From positions 749,001 through 813,000 of the forward strand of contig JANTQA010000019.1 of assembly GCA_027625915.1 (NCBI GenBank): a DNA stretch of 64,000 bases, in the 5' to 3' direction. How positions within the stretch are numbered: position 1 is the stretch's first letter; the number at the start of each line of letters is the position of its first letter. Below, piece after piece: positions 1 to 11,535 of this stretch. The notes beneath the pieces are model-generated. The model worked only from the letters and a program-made list of their open reading frames with translations, was not told the origin of the DNA and ran no database searches. Origin of the DNA: Anaeramoeba flamelloides. Taxonomy: Eukaryota; Metamonada; Anaeramoebidae. A program made the translations under genes and the position numbers.

Positions 1-45
1 TTTTTTTTTATATATTATCTAAAAAATAAAATAATTAATTTATAT

Positions 46-3000
46 TTAGAAAAGATTTCTTTTATAAATTTTTTGAATGATATCTTTTCTCATAAATTTA
101 TATCGTTTTAAAAATTGTCCACTTACTAATACGTTTCTTTCTGCTTGACAAACTATTAAAATTAAAAAAAAAAAAAAAATTGATTAAAATATGGAAAAGA
201 TTTTTGAAATTAAATAAAATAAAATTGTATTTAAAATTTGATGAATTAAATATCAAACAAATAATTACAAAGGAATCAATGTATATACACTCACATACAT
301 ATCTGTGTGCATAAACATCGAAAGAAAAAAAAAAAAAAAAAAAAATCAAACCTTTTGTTAAAAGATAGTCCCTAAGAGTATTTTTATCAAATATTGGCGG
401 TGTTGGTAATATTGGTTCAAATTCTGGTACACAACTTCGTCTTGAAACTTCAATCCTATTATATCGAGAGGTTGGAGAGTTTGCAAATATTAATATTACA
501 ATTTTACGAAGTTAAGAAATTTGTAATTATTTTTGTTTCAAGTAAAAAAAAAGCAATCGAAATTAAAAGCTGAGAGATAAAGAGATCAAAGAACAAAGAT
601 AAAAGATAAAAGATAAAAAAAATACCTATATTTTAATTCCCCCCATTTGAATATTGGCCTAATTGCAATTATAACATGTATTTGTCTTGTCACAAAACTG
701 TCTGGATCAAATTTTACATTACCATCTAAAAAAACTATCATTACAACATCATTACCGATATGCTTTTTTCTTACAACTTGCTGTTTGTTTGATTTATCAT
801 AAGGCAATAATGTAGAAACGTGAAACATAATCTCAAAATCATTCCATTCGGTGTACACAGATTCTTTCCCACAACTCCCATGCAATAAATCTAATCCGCC
901 GGAAAACCCTTCAAATCCTGACAATTTTACTTTATCCCCAATAATATTCAAAAAATCTTGAAAAGTTTTACTTGATTCGACATTATGAAGAAATTGTTCT
1001 TCTTTGGTTTGCCCTTCTTTGACATATAATACACCAATTTTATATTTCTTTCGTTTCTAATTAATTTTTTTTTTTTAATTTTTTGTTTTTTAATTTTTTT
1101 TTTTTTAATGTTTTTAATTTTTTTTTTAGCAAAAATGATAAAAAAAATAAAGATTGAGTGAATTAAATATTAAAAAAAATAAATTCCATAATAAATTAAA
1201 AAGAGTTGAGGCATCAGTTTCTCAAGAGAACCCAAAATAAAAATATTATTTTTAACACATGTTTTAAGTATAATATATAAGTGCTAATAATTTTTTTTTA
1301 AACTCAAACTTTTTATGTGTAAAAATTAAAAAGTATATAATTCTAGACAACTACTGATAAGAAAGTGATCGTATCTCTAAAAAGTTTAGGTTGATATTTT
1401 AGTCACTGTGGAAAGATTTTTTGGAAATCATTTAGTAATTAGGCAAAGTTTGAAAACTTTTCTGATCTTTTTCTTTTCGATTCTATTTGGGTAAAAGAAG
1501 AAGTATTTTACTATTAAATTAGACATTAAATGGATGATAATTAAAAGTTATTTTAGAACAGTTTAACTTTTAATTTTTTTGCGACGTTTTTAACCTCAGA
1601 AATATCAAAAGATCGCTCGTCTCAAGGATTTACGACATTGGAAAATTAATTTGGTTCTATGAACCCAATTATTTGATCAATAGACGCCAAAGAAAAAAGT
1701 CCTTCAATTTTCTCATAAAGGTTGGAAATTGAATAAATTCTCTTTCTTTGATTAAAAACAATGTCTAAAATTAAACAGCGTTTTTGGTTTTGGTTCGAAA
1801 GGAATCAATCTCATTTTTAAAAAATCAAAAAAATTCGGTTTCTTTTTTTATTTAGAAAAAAAGAGAGAAAAAACCATTTATCAGAAGAATTTGAAAGGTG
1901 AAGAAAACGGGAATATACCAAAATTGCGATTATTTGCGATGCGATTATTTGCGAGTAAAATAATAATTTTTTAATTTGTGGCTGAAATCGGGTCTAAACT
2001 TACAAAACGTTGACATGTGTGTTGGTAGTTTGTTATGTATATCAAAAAAAATTTTTTTTGTTCAATAGAATAAAAAATATGAATTGGTCAAAAACGACAA
2101 TTTTTACCTAAATATGCAAATTTTGAAATTTTCAAAATTTGTGAATATTTGTGATTTATTTAACATTTTATTTAACATTTTCATTTTTATTTAACATTTT
2201 ATTTAAAATTTTTTATTTAACATTTTATATGGTAGGGTAGGTATGGTAGGTAGGGTACGTTAGAGAGGGTTAGAATTGTGTATGGTAGGTAGGTTAGTTT
2301 AGATAGGGTTAGGAGGATATATTGAGTAAGTTAGGAACTGGTGTGGCGGGGTAGGTCACTCAACTAAAATATACTAATCCTACCTAACCCATCCCTATAA
2401 AATGTTAAATAAACTGTTAAATAAATCACAAATATTCGCAAATTTTGAAAATTTCATAATTTGTATATTTAGGTAAAAATTGTCGTTTTTGACCAATTCA
2501 TATTTTTTATTCTATTGAACAAAAAATTTTTTTTTGATACACATAACAAACTACCAACACACATGTCAACATTTTGTAAGTTTAGACCCGATTTCAGCCA
2601 CAAATTAAAAAATTATTGTTTTTCTCGCAAATAATCACGTCGCAAATAATCGCATTTTTAAAAATTTACCGAAGAAAACACAATTACAAAATTTAAAAAT
2701 AAAATTAAATAAAAAAACATTTTTTTTGGATTTTTTTCCATTTTTCCCCTCTGGCTGAATCTTCTTTATATTGAGAAGAAGAGTTACAAAGGGAAAAAGA
2801 TCAAGTGGTTACTTGCTAATACTGTGACACTGATACACGAAAGTATGAGCAACTTGAAAATAAATATGAAAAGCAAATTCCAAAAATGCCAAAGTTTAAA
2901 GCAAATAAGATCAAAACAAAAATAAGAAATTACAACAACTTAAACAATGATCCCCAAGTGAACATTCATGATCAATTATCAAATTATTAAATCAACCAAT

Positions 3001-6000
3001 AGTGTCGTGTCTCTGATTTTGGGAGTCCTTAATTAAAGATAGCAGTGGTTTTTTTTTTTGTTTTTTTACCAATTGCTTCTTATAAACCCTTATTAAATTT
3101 CTTTTTCCTTTTCAATTTTTTGCTTTTTCTTTTTAAACATAAAAAAATTTGGGTGTATCTTTCCCTTGAACAATCGTTAAATCTATGATTTTAGGCTTAA
3201 ATTACCTTTGAGAAAATTTAAGTAAAAGGTCATCGAGAGTGTAATTTACACTTCTTTCATCAATAAAAATAAATAAAAAATTTTTTTTGCTACTTCAAGT
3301 CAAGAAATTTTTAGAGGAATAGTTCAAAATCAGTTACTGTTAATAACCCATAGTATAGATGCGGGTTTTATGTTTGATCGGCTTCAGATGTTTCTTAACA
3401 AGCGGGAAATAAAAGGGGAGATAGAGACTCCTTGGAAAGTTGGACGATTTTAGTTTGTTTCTCTGTGGAATTTTAAAACAAGTTTTGTGTCCAATGGATG
3501 AAAATGTAAAATTCAACTCCAATGTTTTCGATAACCCCATTCAGAGAAAAAGAACCTTTGGAGAGCAATTTCTTCAAAGTACGATTGAAAAATAACAAAT
3601 TTGTTTTTTTTTGTTAAAGTTTGTTTGTTTTGTGTAGAGTTAGATCTCGTGTTACAAAAAAAATAAATAGCACGTCATATTGTTTCATTTGTTCAAAAAT
3701 CACCAGTTATAATTCCTCGTTTTGTGGTCCCCTTCCAGACTCAAAATAATGATATTGTTATGGTGCCAAGAGGATATTAATCGTCGTTATTCGAACCCCT
3801 CAATACCATCTTATATCACTTCGAACAATATCATGTTTCTCGTTCTTCCAGGCGAAACTCGTAGCATAACAAAGTGACTGTTTACAAATCGAACCAATAA
3901 AGAACGTTATAAATTTTGAACTTGGTAATTTTTTTATAACATTTCACTTGGGAGATTTTATAAAGGAAGTTATGAATCATTTAATGAGTTTCTATAAAAA
4001 TTTATGATCAAATTTTATCACATTTTTTTTTTTGTAAAAGGCTTTCTAAAATTTTATAACATGCTATATTGTTTCCCTTTATAAAATATAAAACATGTTA
4101 TATAGCCTGTTTTAAATTTTGGATATTAAAAAAAAAAACAATATAAGAAAAAAATTACATAATAGATTTTTTTGAAATTGTTCAACCATTAAAAATGATG
4201 GTATTGAAACTGTTTTAAATTGTAAAACTGTTAATTAAAAAACATTTTTTTAAACTAATAGGAATTAAATTTTTTCAATTTTATTTTTTTTTTTAAAAAG
4301 ATTGGAGATCAAAATAAAAATTCATTATTTATCTTCTTTTATTTTATTATTTAATGGAGGGGTTTTATATTAAAAAAAACCTAGGCACTTTTAGTTAGGT
4401 TTTTTTTAATTTTTGTTTTGATTAGAAAAACAATAGTTTTTCGAAAAAAAAAAACAAAAAGTGAAAAAAACCTCCGTTAGCTTTTCCAGAATTTAAAAGA
4501 ATAGAGTTAAATCCTTGATTTTACTCTATTCTTTTGAATTCTGGAAAACCCGCCGTTAGCTTTTTTTTAATTTGAGAAATAAAAAGAAAATTTCAAAATT
4601 TTCTTTTGATTTCCTAAATTAAAAAAAAGATAGGCACTCTACGGCACTTGACGGTACTTGGCAACACGACTGTTTGTTAATATTATTTTGAATAGTAATT
4701 ATTATGAAATATTTTTGAGGGGTGTCGCAGAGTGCCTAGGTTTTCCAACAGGGCTGTTTTCTAGTTGTTTAATTTTGTATTTATCAAGTTCAATTTCGAA
4801 TTGTTTTAAGTTGTTTGATTGCCAGTTAATACTTTCTAATTTCAAAAATTCATGATTTAAAAAATTTGAAATATTTTAATAAAGAAAAATTATAACTTGC
4901 TATAAAAATTGTTATTAATTTTTTTTTATTAAAAACTTTGTTTACTGTTATTTAAATAATAAATGAGAAAAAATATTCACTGAATTTTTCATTTTCCTTT
5001 TTTTTTACCAAATGGAACTTTTCAAAGAAATAGATTGAATTTTGTGATCTCTATTTATTTGTTTTGGTCCTTTTTTATGCTGTAATTTTGTGTGAACCAA
5101 GAATCCTAAATGACAGATTCAGATTTACGAATTGAAAAGTGAGAACGCCATGGAAAATTTTATCTCACTTAAATGTCAAATACCATTAAAAACATTTAAT
5201 TTGTTCAAAAAGATTTTGTAAAACCCAAAGATCGAAGTGGGTTTTCAAAAGACAATTTGTGTGATTAATTCCATAGTTATCATAAATGAAGTTGAAGGCA
5301 AGTGATAGTTTGTTTTGAAATTGAAAAGATAGTAAATACATAAAGTGATCATTCTTGTGGTTTCAAGAGGTGTGAGAACAAAGTTTACAAATGACATTTA
5401 TTAATTATTCATCACCTTACTGCTCATGATCAATAATACAAGGAAATTTGGATGTGTTTTTGATGAAAATTTATTGAAAATAAGGAATCAACCAGAATGA
5501 AAAAAAAAAAAAAAAAAATCACGTTACTTGGTATTCTGTTAAATCCAAAATATCGTTTTGATCATCCTTATGGTTACAATAAGTAAATTCTTCATTCTTT
5601 AATTCTGGATCAAAAAGGGTAAGATAAACGTCATCTGTATTTGTTCTACAAAAAAGTTTTTTCATAAAAGGAAGTTTAATTTCGCTACGTTGGAAAACTT
5701 TCAGTTCTGATCCATCAACAGAGTGCCTTTCAATTGTGATTTCACCATTCTCATCTTCTGTTTCGAGGATACAAAATAAATGGTACTGATCGTCTTTTGT
5801 GTGTACACATAAATTAAAGCCCTCATCTAGAAAAGTTAATTTGAATGAAAAACAAAAAACAAAAAACAAAAAAAAACAAAAAACAAAAAAAAACAATAAG
5901 ACAAAAAGGTTGTTTTTTCTTTTTTTTTAGTTCTTTTTAAAAAAGTTGGAGAGTTGTTTTTATTTCGTCAAATTAGTTCGATTGAACAAGGAACAAACCT

Positions 6001-6242
6001 TTGTTATAAAATATATTTCGATATGAAACTTCGTCTTTAAAACAATTCAGGTTGAAGGAAGTCTGTTTAAAAGATTCAATTATCCAGGCTGTTTGTTCAA
6101 TAAATAAAGTTGGTTGCTTGTATTCAAACGGGATAACTTCAACCCAGTCATCGTCAGAAGCCCATACCTCGTCTAAATTTGAAATAGAACATTCATCACT
6201 ATCAGTTTCGATGATAATTTTTTTGTTTTTGGTATTTCTCAT
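46..6242 (-). CDS. Rap GTPase-activating protein (Rap-GAP domain), complete, five exons
   Basis: Exons on the minus strand: 6242-5999, 5826-5528, 1056-626, 455-352, 152-46 (TAA at 48-46). Every intron is GT-AG and the phases agree, giving 394 aa. An in-frame TGA just upstream of the ATG at 6242 fixes the start. The protein opens with an acidic stretch. From about residue 180 it follows the Rap-GAP catalytic domain: YKIGVLYVKEGQT, then GGLD, EIMFHVSTLLPY and RKKHIGNDVVMIVF. Asn283 in HIGND corresponds to the catalytic asparagine thumb of Rap1GAP (Asn290). The fourth exon carries VSRRSCVPEFEPILPTPPIF and DYLLTK, the usual end of the domain. Known role of the family: it speeds GTP hydrolysis by Rap-type small GTPases, with links to adhesion and cytoskeleton. 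There are no extra domains such as PDZ or GoLoco. Intron 2 (5527-1057, 4.47 kb) is full of repeats. The domain call is very safe; the join across intron 2 rests on phase and on the match to Rap1GAP order. Confidence 0.9.
1560..1790 (-). pseudogene. Decayed coding fragment in Rap-GAP intron 2
   Basis: The minus strand reads protein-like stretches (QRKRIYSISNLYEKIEG, then ERSFDISEVKNVAKKLKVKL) in one frame with about two interruptions and better codon use than its surroundings. It does not fit the Rap-GAP phase or domain order, so I treat it as inserted debris. The origin is unknown; a transposase remnant is possible. Confidence 0.35.
1925..2654. mobile_element. Fold-back element, ~730 bp, ~255-bp inverted arms
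   Basis: The left arm (1925-~2180) and right arm (~2396-2654) are near-perfect reverse complements. Both tips begin with TGCGATTATTTGCGA, present twice in tandem, followed by a shared ATCGGGTCTAAACTT block and a shared GACATGTGTGTTGGTAG block. The 165-bp loop (2230-2395) is strikingly G-rich on the plus strand, with many GGTAGG and GGGTTAG words. No ORF and no clear target duplication are visible. It lies in intron 2 of the Rap-GAP gene, so the primary transcript could fold into a very long hairpin. It looks like a non-autonomous DNA element of unassigned superfamily. Confidence 0.85.
2740..3060 (+). repeat. Repeat/coding debris with a C-x2-C-like motif, inverted copy at 23120-23440
   Basis: This stretch recurs in reverse orientation at 23120-23440: the blocks around AAAAGATCAAGTGGTTACTT and ACACGAAAGTAT match, as do the flanking TTAATTAAAGATAG words. 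On the plus strand it has protein-like wording (KDQVVTC, then CDTDTRKYEQLENKYEK, then KMPKFKANKIKTK). The spaced cysteines faintly recall a BED-type zinc finger of hAT-like transposases. Both copies are broken. It lies in Rap-GAP intron 2, antisense to the gene. Confidence 0.5.
3360..3890 (+). pseudogene. Decayed protein-coding debris, unknown origin
   Basis: Base composition is clearly less A+T-rich than the neighbourhood. Several plus-strand pieces look coding in different frames: LDDFSLFLCGILKQVLCP near 3442, then IPRFVVPFQTQNNDIVMVP near 3710, and SYITSNNIMFLVLPGE near 3810. They are separated by several breaks. I do not recognise the family; a large-transposase remnant is one possibility. 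It lies inside Rap-GAP intron 2, on the opposite strand. Confidence 0.4.
4372..4745. repeat. Palindrome-rich repeat, copy 1
   Basis: The copy is bounded by AAAACCTAGGCACT at the left and AGTGCCTAGGTTTT at the right. Inside, 4483-4552 is a long hairpin: TTCCAGAATTTAAAAGAAT pairs with ATTCTTTTGAATTCTGGAA around GATTTTACTC. The wording TAGGCACTC, TACGGCACTTGACGG recurs in copies at 16020-16420, 33115-33620, 34200-34640 and 47495-47655. No coding capacity is seen. Confidence 0.7.
4943..5184 (-). mobile_element. MITE family E, copy 1
   Basis: The terminal inverted repeats read TACTGTTATTTAAATAATAAAT at one end and GGTATTTGACATTTAAGTGAG at the other. Internal words (CTCACTTTTCAATTCGTAAAT) match the copy at 6611-6862 in opposite orientation. 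Relatives lie at 29246-29494, about 35452-35640 (partial) and 49072-49241. Confidence 0.6.
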
Positions 6243-6610
6243 TAAAAAAACTCAATTTAAGAAAGAGAATGAAAATCGAAAAAATGTGATGAATTTTTTG
6301 AATTCTTTATTTCTTGGGTACTTTTATAATTTTGCTTTTTTTTTGATTGAAAAGGATTAAAGTAAACACAAAACATCTTAAAATAACAAAAAAATAAACT
6401 CCAAAATTTCTCTGGAATAATCAAAGTTAAAATTTTTTTTTTTGTCAAAACGAAATTCGAAGATCTTTTTATGAGGGTTTAAATTGAGTAAGATTTTTGA
6501 AAGTGAATGAAGAGAAATAAAAACAGAAAAAAATTCATTTTCGAAGACCAAATTTGGGAGAAACAAGAAAAAATAAGAGTAATTCTAAAGAACCAAAAGT
6601 AACGGAAAAG

Positions 6611-6862
6611 TAATTGATATTTGAAATTTAAATGGGTTGAAATTTTCCATAGCATTCTCACTTTTCAATTCGTAAATCAGAATCTGTAATTTACGATGCT
6701 GGTTTTCCCTTGTTCACACAATACACAAAAATATTATCTAAATTGAGAACCAAACAATTGACAAGATCCCAAATCTCATGAAATTACTTTGAAATTTGTT
6801 TGAAAAGAACAAGAGGAAAATGATGTGAAAATTGTTTCCCAGATATTATTCAAATAACAGTG
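6611..6862 (+). mobile_element. MITE family E, copy 2
   Basis: It opens with TGATATTTGAAATTTAAATG and closes with ATTATTCAAATAACAGT, which are inverted relatives. The shared internal block CACTTTTCAATTCGTAAATC identifies it with copy 1. It lies upstream of the Rap-GAP start, in the divergent spacer towards the flavodiiron gene. Confidence 0.6.
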
Positions 6863-6902
6863 TATTGTGAAAAATAAGTAAAAATTGATATGATAAATTA
6901 AA

Positions 6903-7129
6903 TACTTTTTGTTGTAAAATAAATTGGACAAAATTTTCACTCAGCTTTCTAAAAAAGGATTTTGAAAAGTTCGTAAACTTTTAATTTTAATTCCTCATAG
7001 TCAGTTTAAATTATTAATTTTCTCATTTAGAATTGAGGACTTGGATAGACTTAATTTTAATTCTTGGAATGTGATTATTTTGGGAATCTGAATGAAAATT
7101 TTGATCTTTTTTTTTTACAATCAACAGTA
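6903..7129 (+). mobile_element. MITE family M1, copy 1 (TA-flanked)
   Basis: The ends are TACTTTTTGTTGTAAAATAA and TTTTTTACAATCAACAGTA. The inner arms ACAAAATTTTCACTCAGC and CTGAATGAAAATTTTGATC pair over about 45 bp. Length and layout match the copies at 10787, 27997, 54984 and 58732. The terminal TA suggests the Tc1/mariner type of target duplication. Confidence 0.75.
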
Positions 7130-10100
7130 AATATTACTGGGAACATTTAACAAATTGGGGAATTAAAAATAATCTAATTACTATTTAACTGAACTTAATA
7201 TTATAGAATGGTAAAAATTTTCAATTCATTTTCCTTTTTTTGAGATTATCAAATGGATATAAAATCATCACAAAAATAAGAGATAAAAAACATGAAAAAG
7301 TTATTCTTGTAAAAAATACTCAGAAAATATTCAATATGATTAATCAAAATTATAAAATAAATTATTATTGTCAAGAATTTTTCAACAAAGAACTTGTGAT
7401 TAGAAAAAAATAAAGTAATAAAGAAAAACTTTAATAATATACAGTTGAAAAAAAAAATAATTAGAGCCCGAGTACTAGTAGAAAAACAAAAAATATGGAT
7501 TTTTTTTTGTTGTTTTTCAATCTCCTTTATAAAAATCCCATGAACAAAAGGTTACCTGAAATGTAAAAATGATTACTATCAAACCTAGATAAATTCCAGG
7601 TTCAAAACTATAACTTAAATGTATTCCAAAAAAGCTAATTTAAAAAAAAACAAAAAAAAAAATTGACTTTAGGAAGATCTGAGAGAAAGTGTCAAGGACG
7701 TTTTCAATTCATCAGAAAATTGTAAAAAAATATATAAATTTTTGTTATCTAGTGACCATTCCTCGAAGCCTTGTCTAGGTTTTTATTTTCAATTCAAAAA
7801 TATCGATTAAAACCAAAGATTTGTCCCTCATTCTATTAAATTTAAAAAAATCGAACAACCAACAAATACCAATTATTAGATAAGAAATTGTGGAATTTTT
7901 ATTTACTATTGATAAACTTTTTAATTGTTTCTTGTTCCTCTGTGAATTCTGTAAAATATCAAGTTCTGTAAAGGACAATCGAGTGCCCCTATTATATTTT
8001 AATATAGGGAAATAAAAAGGAAATTTGTGATTTTTTTTATTTTCAAAAATTCTGAAATACCTAATGAAATGGATAGTTTTAGATTTCAACGTGTAAATGG
8101 TATTATTATTTATATTAATATTTTTTTTATTACTCTTTTTCCCTCTTTTTTTTATAGTGATACATTTTCATTTCATTATCACCCCCAATAAACCCTTTCC
8201 ATATTTTTATTTTGAAGTAAAAACGGGTTTTCCAAGAAATTCACTGTAATTTATCTTCTTTATTTAAAAGCATAGTATTTTTTATTCTATATATGACTTT
8301 TATAATTGATTTTCAAGATCAAACCTAAAGGAAATAAAACTGAAGAAATGAATAAAACTGACATTCAATTGTATTTTTTTCATATTTTTTTTTCTTTTCA
8401 AATAATCGTTGGAGAATACTCATAAGCAAACTGAATAATCTTCTTAATTTTCAATTTGATAACAAATTATATATACTCTTCTTCTTCTTCTTTCCAAGAT
8501 TTGTTAACCCCTTTCGCTTTTTTAGCATATTTCCAAAATTTCAATTCATTTTAGGAGAGTTATCATTTATACCAGAAAAGGAAAAGTTAAGTAATCAGTA
8601 TAAATAGTTAGATATTTAGTAATTTTTTTATATATGTTAATCAACCTTGTTTTTGTTTTGATTGTACATTTTGATATGTGCCTACAATTGAAAAGGCTAA
8701 TTTATTCAAAATTTTCAACAATATTTTTAATCATAATGAAATATTTTCAAACAAATGGCTTCTATGAGATTATCGGAGAATATTATAAAATTAACTAATA
8801 ATTGTAAAAAAAAAATATTTTTTTTAATTATTGTTATATTTAAAAATATTATTTAATTGGATTTTTCAAAATAAATTAATTCTATTATGGTACACATATT
8901 AAGTAGGGACTTAGAACTGAATATAAGCCACAAATAAATCTCACATATTAGGGGACATTTTGTAAAGTTTTTAAATTAATTATTTTACTAGAAATAAATT
9001 TTTCTTTCTTAAGTGCCGAGTAATTCCGATAAAAAATAAATTTCTGAAATGGTAAAAAAAAAAAAAAATCTAATTTTTCTGTAACCTAGTACCGCACGAA
9101 AACTGATCAACATGTGAAGTGTGATCAACATCCAAAAATCAAAAAAGATAAAAAATAGTACATTTTTAGAAAAAAAAACTCCAAATAGCGATACTTGATT
9201 TCCAATTAAAATAGTAGTGAATTATAATTTTGAAAACAGCTGGGCTAGTTTCAAAGTGTCACTCTAATGTACTTTTAGAGCTCATAAATTATTTTTTTCT
9301 TTTTTTTCTATTCTCTTAAATGAGTTGTTTTTTTCTCAAGAATGTTACAAAATCCTTACTTTATTAAATATTGAGAGTTACAAACTTAACCACAAATTAG
9401 ATTAAATGGATTTAAATTGATTTTGTACTTGAAGAAAATAATTTGTTTTAAATTAAAGAAAATTGACCATTTGGAAAAATTAAATCAAGAAAAAAGTATT
9501 TTATTTTTTAAAATTTTGATTATTTGGAATTGAGAATGCTTTAAAAACATGCTCAATTTCTAAAAATCAAATTTTCAAAAAAAAATACATTAAACTTTTT
9601 TTGGTAATTGTTTTTTTTGTCAGTTAGATCAAAAAAAATTTAATTTTTTGTTATTTGAATTTTTTGCCATTGAAATCCTAATAGAATTTTTTTTTCTTTA
9701 TTTGAATTTTTTTAAATAGATCCTGTTAAAAATTTTTTTTAGTTCCTTGATTTTTGTAAATGAGGATCTGAAGAAATTTTTTATTTTTTCATTGAATTTT
9801 TTTTATCAAAGATCTAATGAATTTTTTTTTTTTGTTATTTGAATTTTGTCAATTAAAAGAAGGTCAATTACACAATACCCTTTTTAGGTTTCAAGTCATT
9901 CTTAGAGTATAGAGAAAATCCACTTTAAAAGACTAGACCCTTGATTTGAAATTTTTGCTCATTAAATTTTATTGAAAGTTTATTGTTTTGTAATGAAAAT
10001 ATCTATTGAATATTATATATGGTTAAAAGTAAAAACTAATGGCTTTTTATAATCTTTAATTGGCTTTAAATTATATTTTATTATATTCAATGAAAAAATA

Positions 10101-10786
10101 AAGTTCTATGGCTTTTGGAAAAAATATAAATTTAATTTAATAATTAAAATATAAAGACATAGAATTTTATAGATATGTTACACCAAAATACAATAAAAAA
10201 AAAAATTAAATTTCAATTATTCAAAACTTTTTAACTCTATTTCACTTAAACAGTTACTGCCAAAAATGAAAAGTATTTTTTTTTTTAAATTTAACCAATA
10301 TAAGATTGTTGTTAAATCAGAGAAATAATAAAATTCATATCAGAGTTGATTTCATCAAAGAAATATCTGAACCAACCTTAAATTTCCGTAAAAAAAATGG
10401 TAAAATAATTTTTATACACTTTAATTGAGACATCGCTTACAAAATTTTCAATTTCTATTGAAAATTAAAATTGTAGGAAAAATAAAATTTTTTATTTCGT
10501 CAGTGCCTTTATTTTTCAAAAAAAGACAAAGACTCACTTTTCTGTATGTTAATTTGGAATTTCAAGCAGTTTTTTTTCAAATCCAAATTGACTTTTTTTC
10601 TAGATCATGACGAAAAAAAGAAATAAAAAAAAAAAGTACAAAAAAAGCAAAAATCAGAAAAAATGGTTTTGATCTGCAAATTAAAAATTAAATTTTGGGA
10701 AGAATATTGGATAAAAAAATGATAATTTGATCTATTTTTATTTGTCACAAAAAAGTTTAATTTGGTTTAAGAAACAAGAGATTGTT
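7130..10786. other. Gene-free spacer between Rap-GAP and flavodiiron gene
   Basis: I see no convincing gene. A minus-strand open stretch at 7775-8089 has no recognisable motif. Around 9105-9285 is a block related, in reverse orientation, to 48165-48300 (shared TTGATTTCCAATTA and GTGTCACTC words). Around 9600-9850 is a T-rich, loosely tandem tract repeating TTATTTGAATTTT. Promoters of the divergent flanking genes must lie here or just outside, but no recognisable element stands out from the A/T background. Confidence 0.5.
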
Positions 10787-11011
10787 AACTATTTGTCTCT
10801 AAATAAATGAAACAAAATTTTCATTCAGATTTCCAAAAATAGATTATTAAAATCATATAACAAATTCCAAATTTTTAATTCTTAAAATCGCTTAAATTAT
10901 TCATTTACCTTGATAGAATTGGTGACTATTATGGTTTATTTTAATTTTTGCATTTTTTTTTTTTGAAAGCTGAAGGAAAATTTTGATCTTTGTATTTTAC
11001 AATTTACAGTA
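10787..11011 (+). mobile_element. MITE family M1, copy 2
   Basis: The left arm ACAAAATTTTCATTCAGATT and right arm AGCTGAAGGAAAATTTTGAT are inverted repeats, and the right end ATTTTACAATTTACAGTA matches the family. It sits about 0.5 kb upstream of the flavodiiron start codon, so it could overlap that gene's upstream control region. Confidence 0.75.
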
Positions 11012-11535
11012 TATCACATTTTACTATTTGAGAAAAAAACAATTACTTTTTCCAGTAAAAATCTTTCACCTTCATAATTTAAGAGATTTTACAAAGAATT
11101 TAAACTGAATGATGACTACTAAAATACCAATTTTGGTCACCATTATCGCCCATGTAAAATTGAAAATCAGTCCAAGTAAACTCGATTAAAAAGTAAAGCG
11201 AATATATTTACTTTTTTTTACCGGAAAGTAAGTGAAAATTGAAAGAGGGTATAATTGGTTGTCAGTTTTAAAAGAACAACAAAAGGGATTTAAAACGAAT
11301 ATTATCTCGGGTATTTCAACTAATTTCAAAATTCAAACTGCGCATATTTTTTTCAGATCTTGAAATAAATTTTCCTGTACTCATTTCAATCATCTGATTT
11401 AAAATGAACAAATAGTTCTTTGTTTGTTTATTGAACTAGTTTTTTCAAATAACGATTTTGAAAAACATAGAATATTATATCAACTTTCGGAGAATTGATC
11501 TACTTATTTTTTTTTCATTTTCTTTCAAATAAATA

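Noticed and set aside
127-152. Mini last-but-one exon of the Rap-GAP gene ending at GTAAGT (126-121)
   Set aside because: Reading on gives a further 26 sensible codons to a TAA at 46-48, so a normal terminal exon is simpler.
2220-2400. Interstitial telomere array
   Set aside because: GGTAGG/GGGTTAG words are too irregular for a telomere tract and sit exactly in the loop of a fold-back element.
7775-8089. 104-codon minus-strand open stretch
   Set aside because: No motif, starts at an internal codon, composition like background, no splice partner found.
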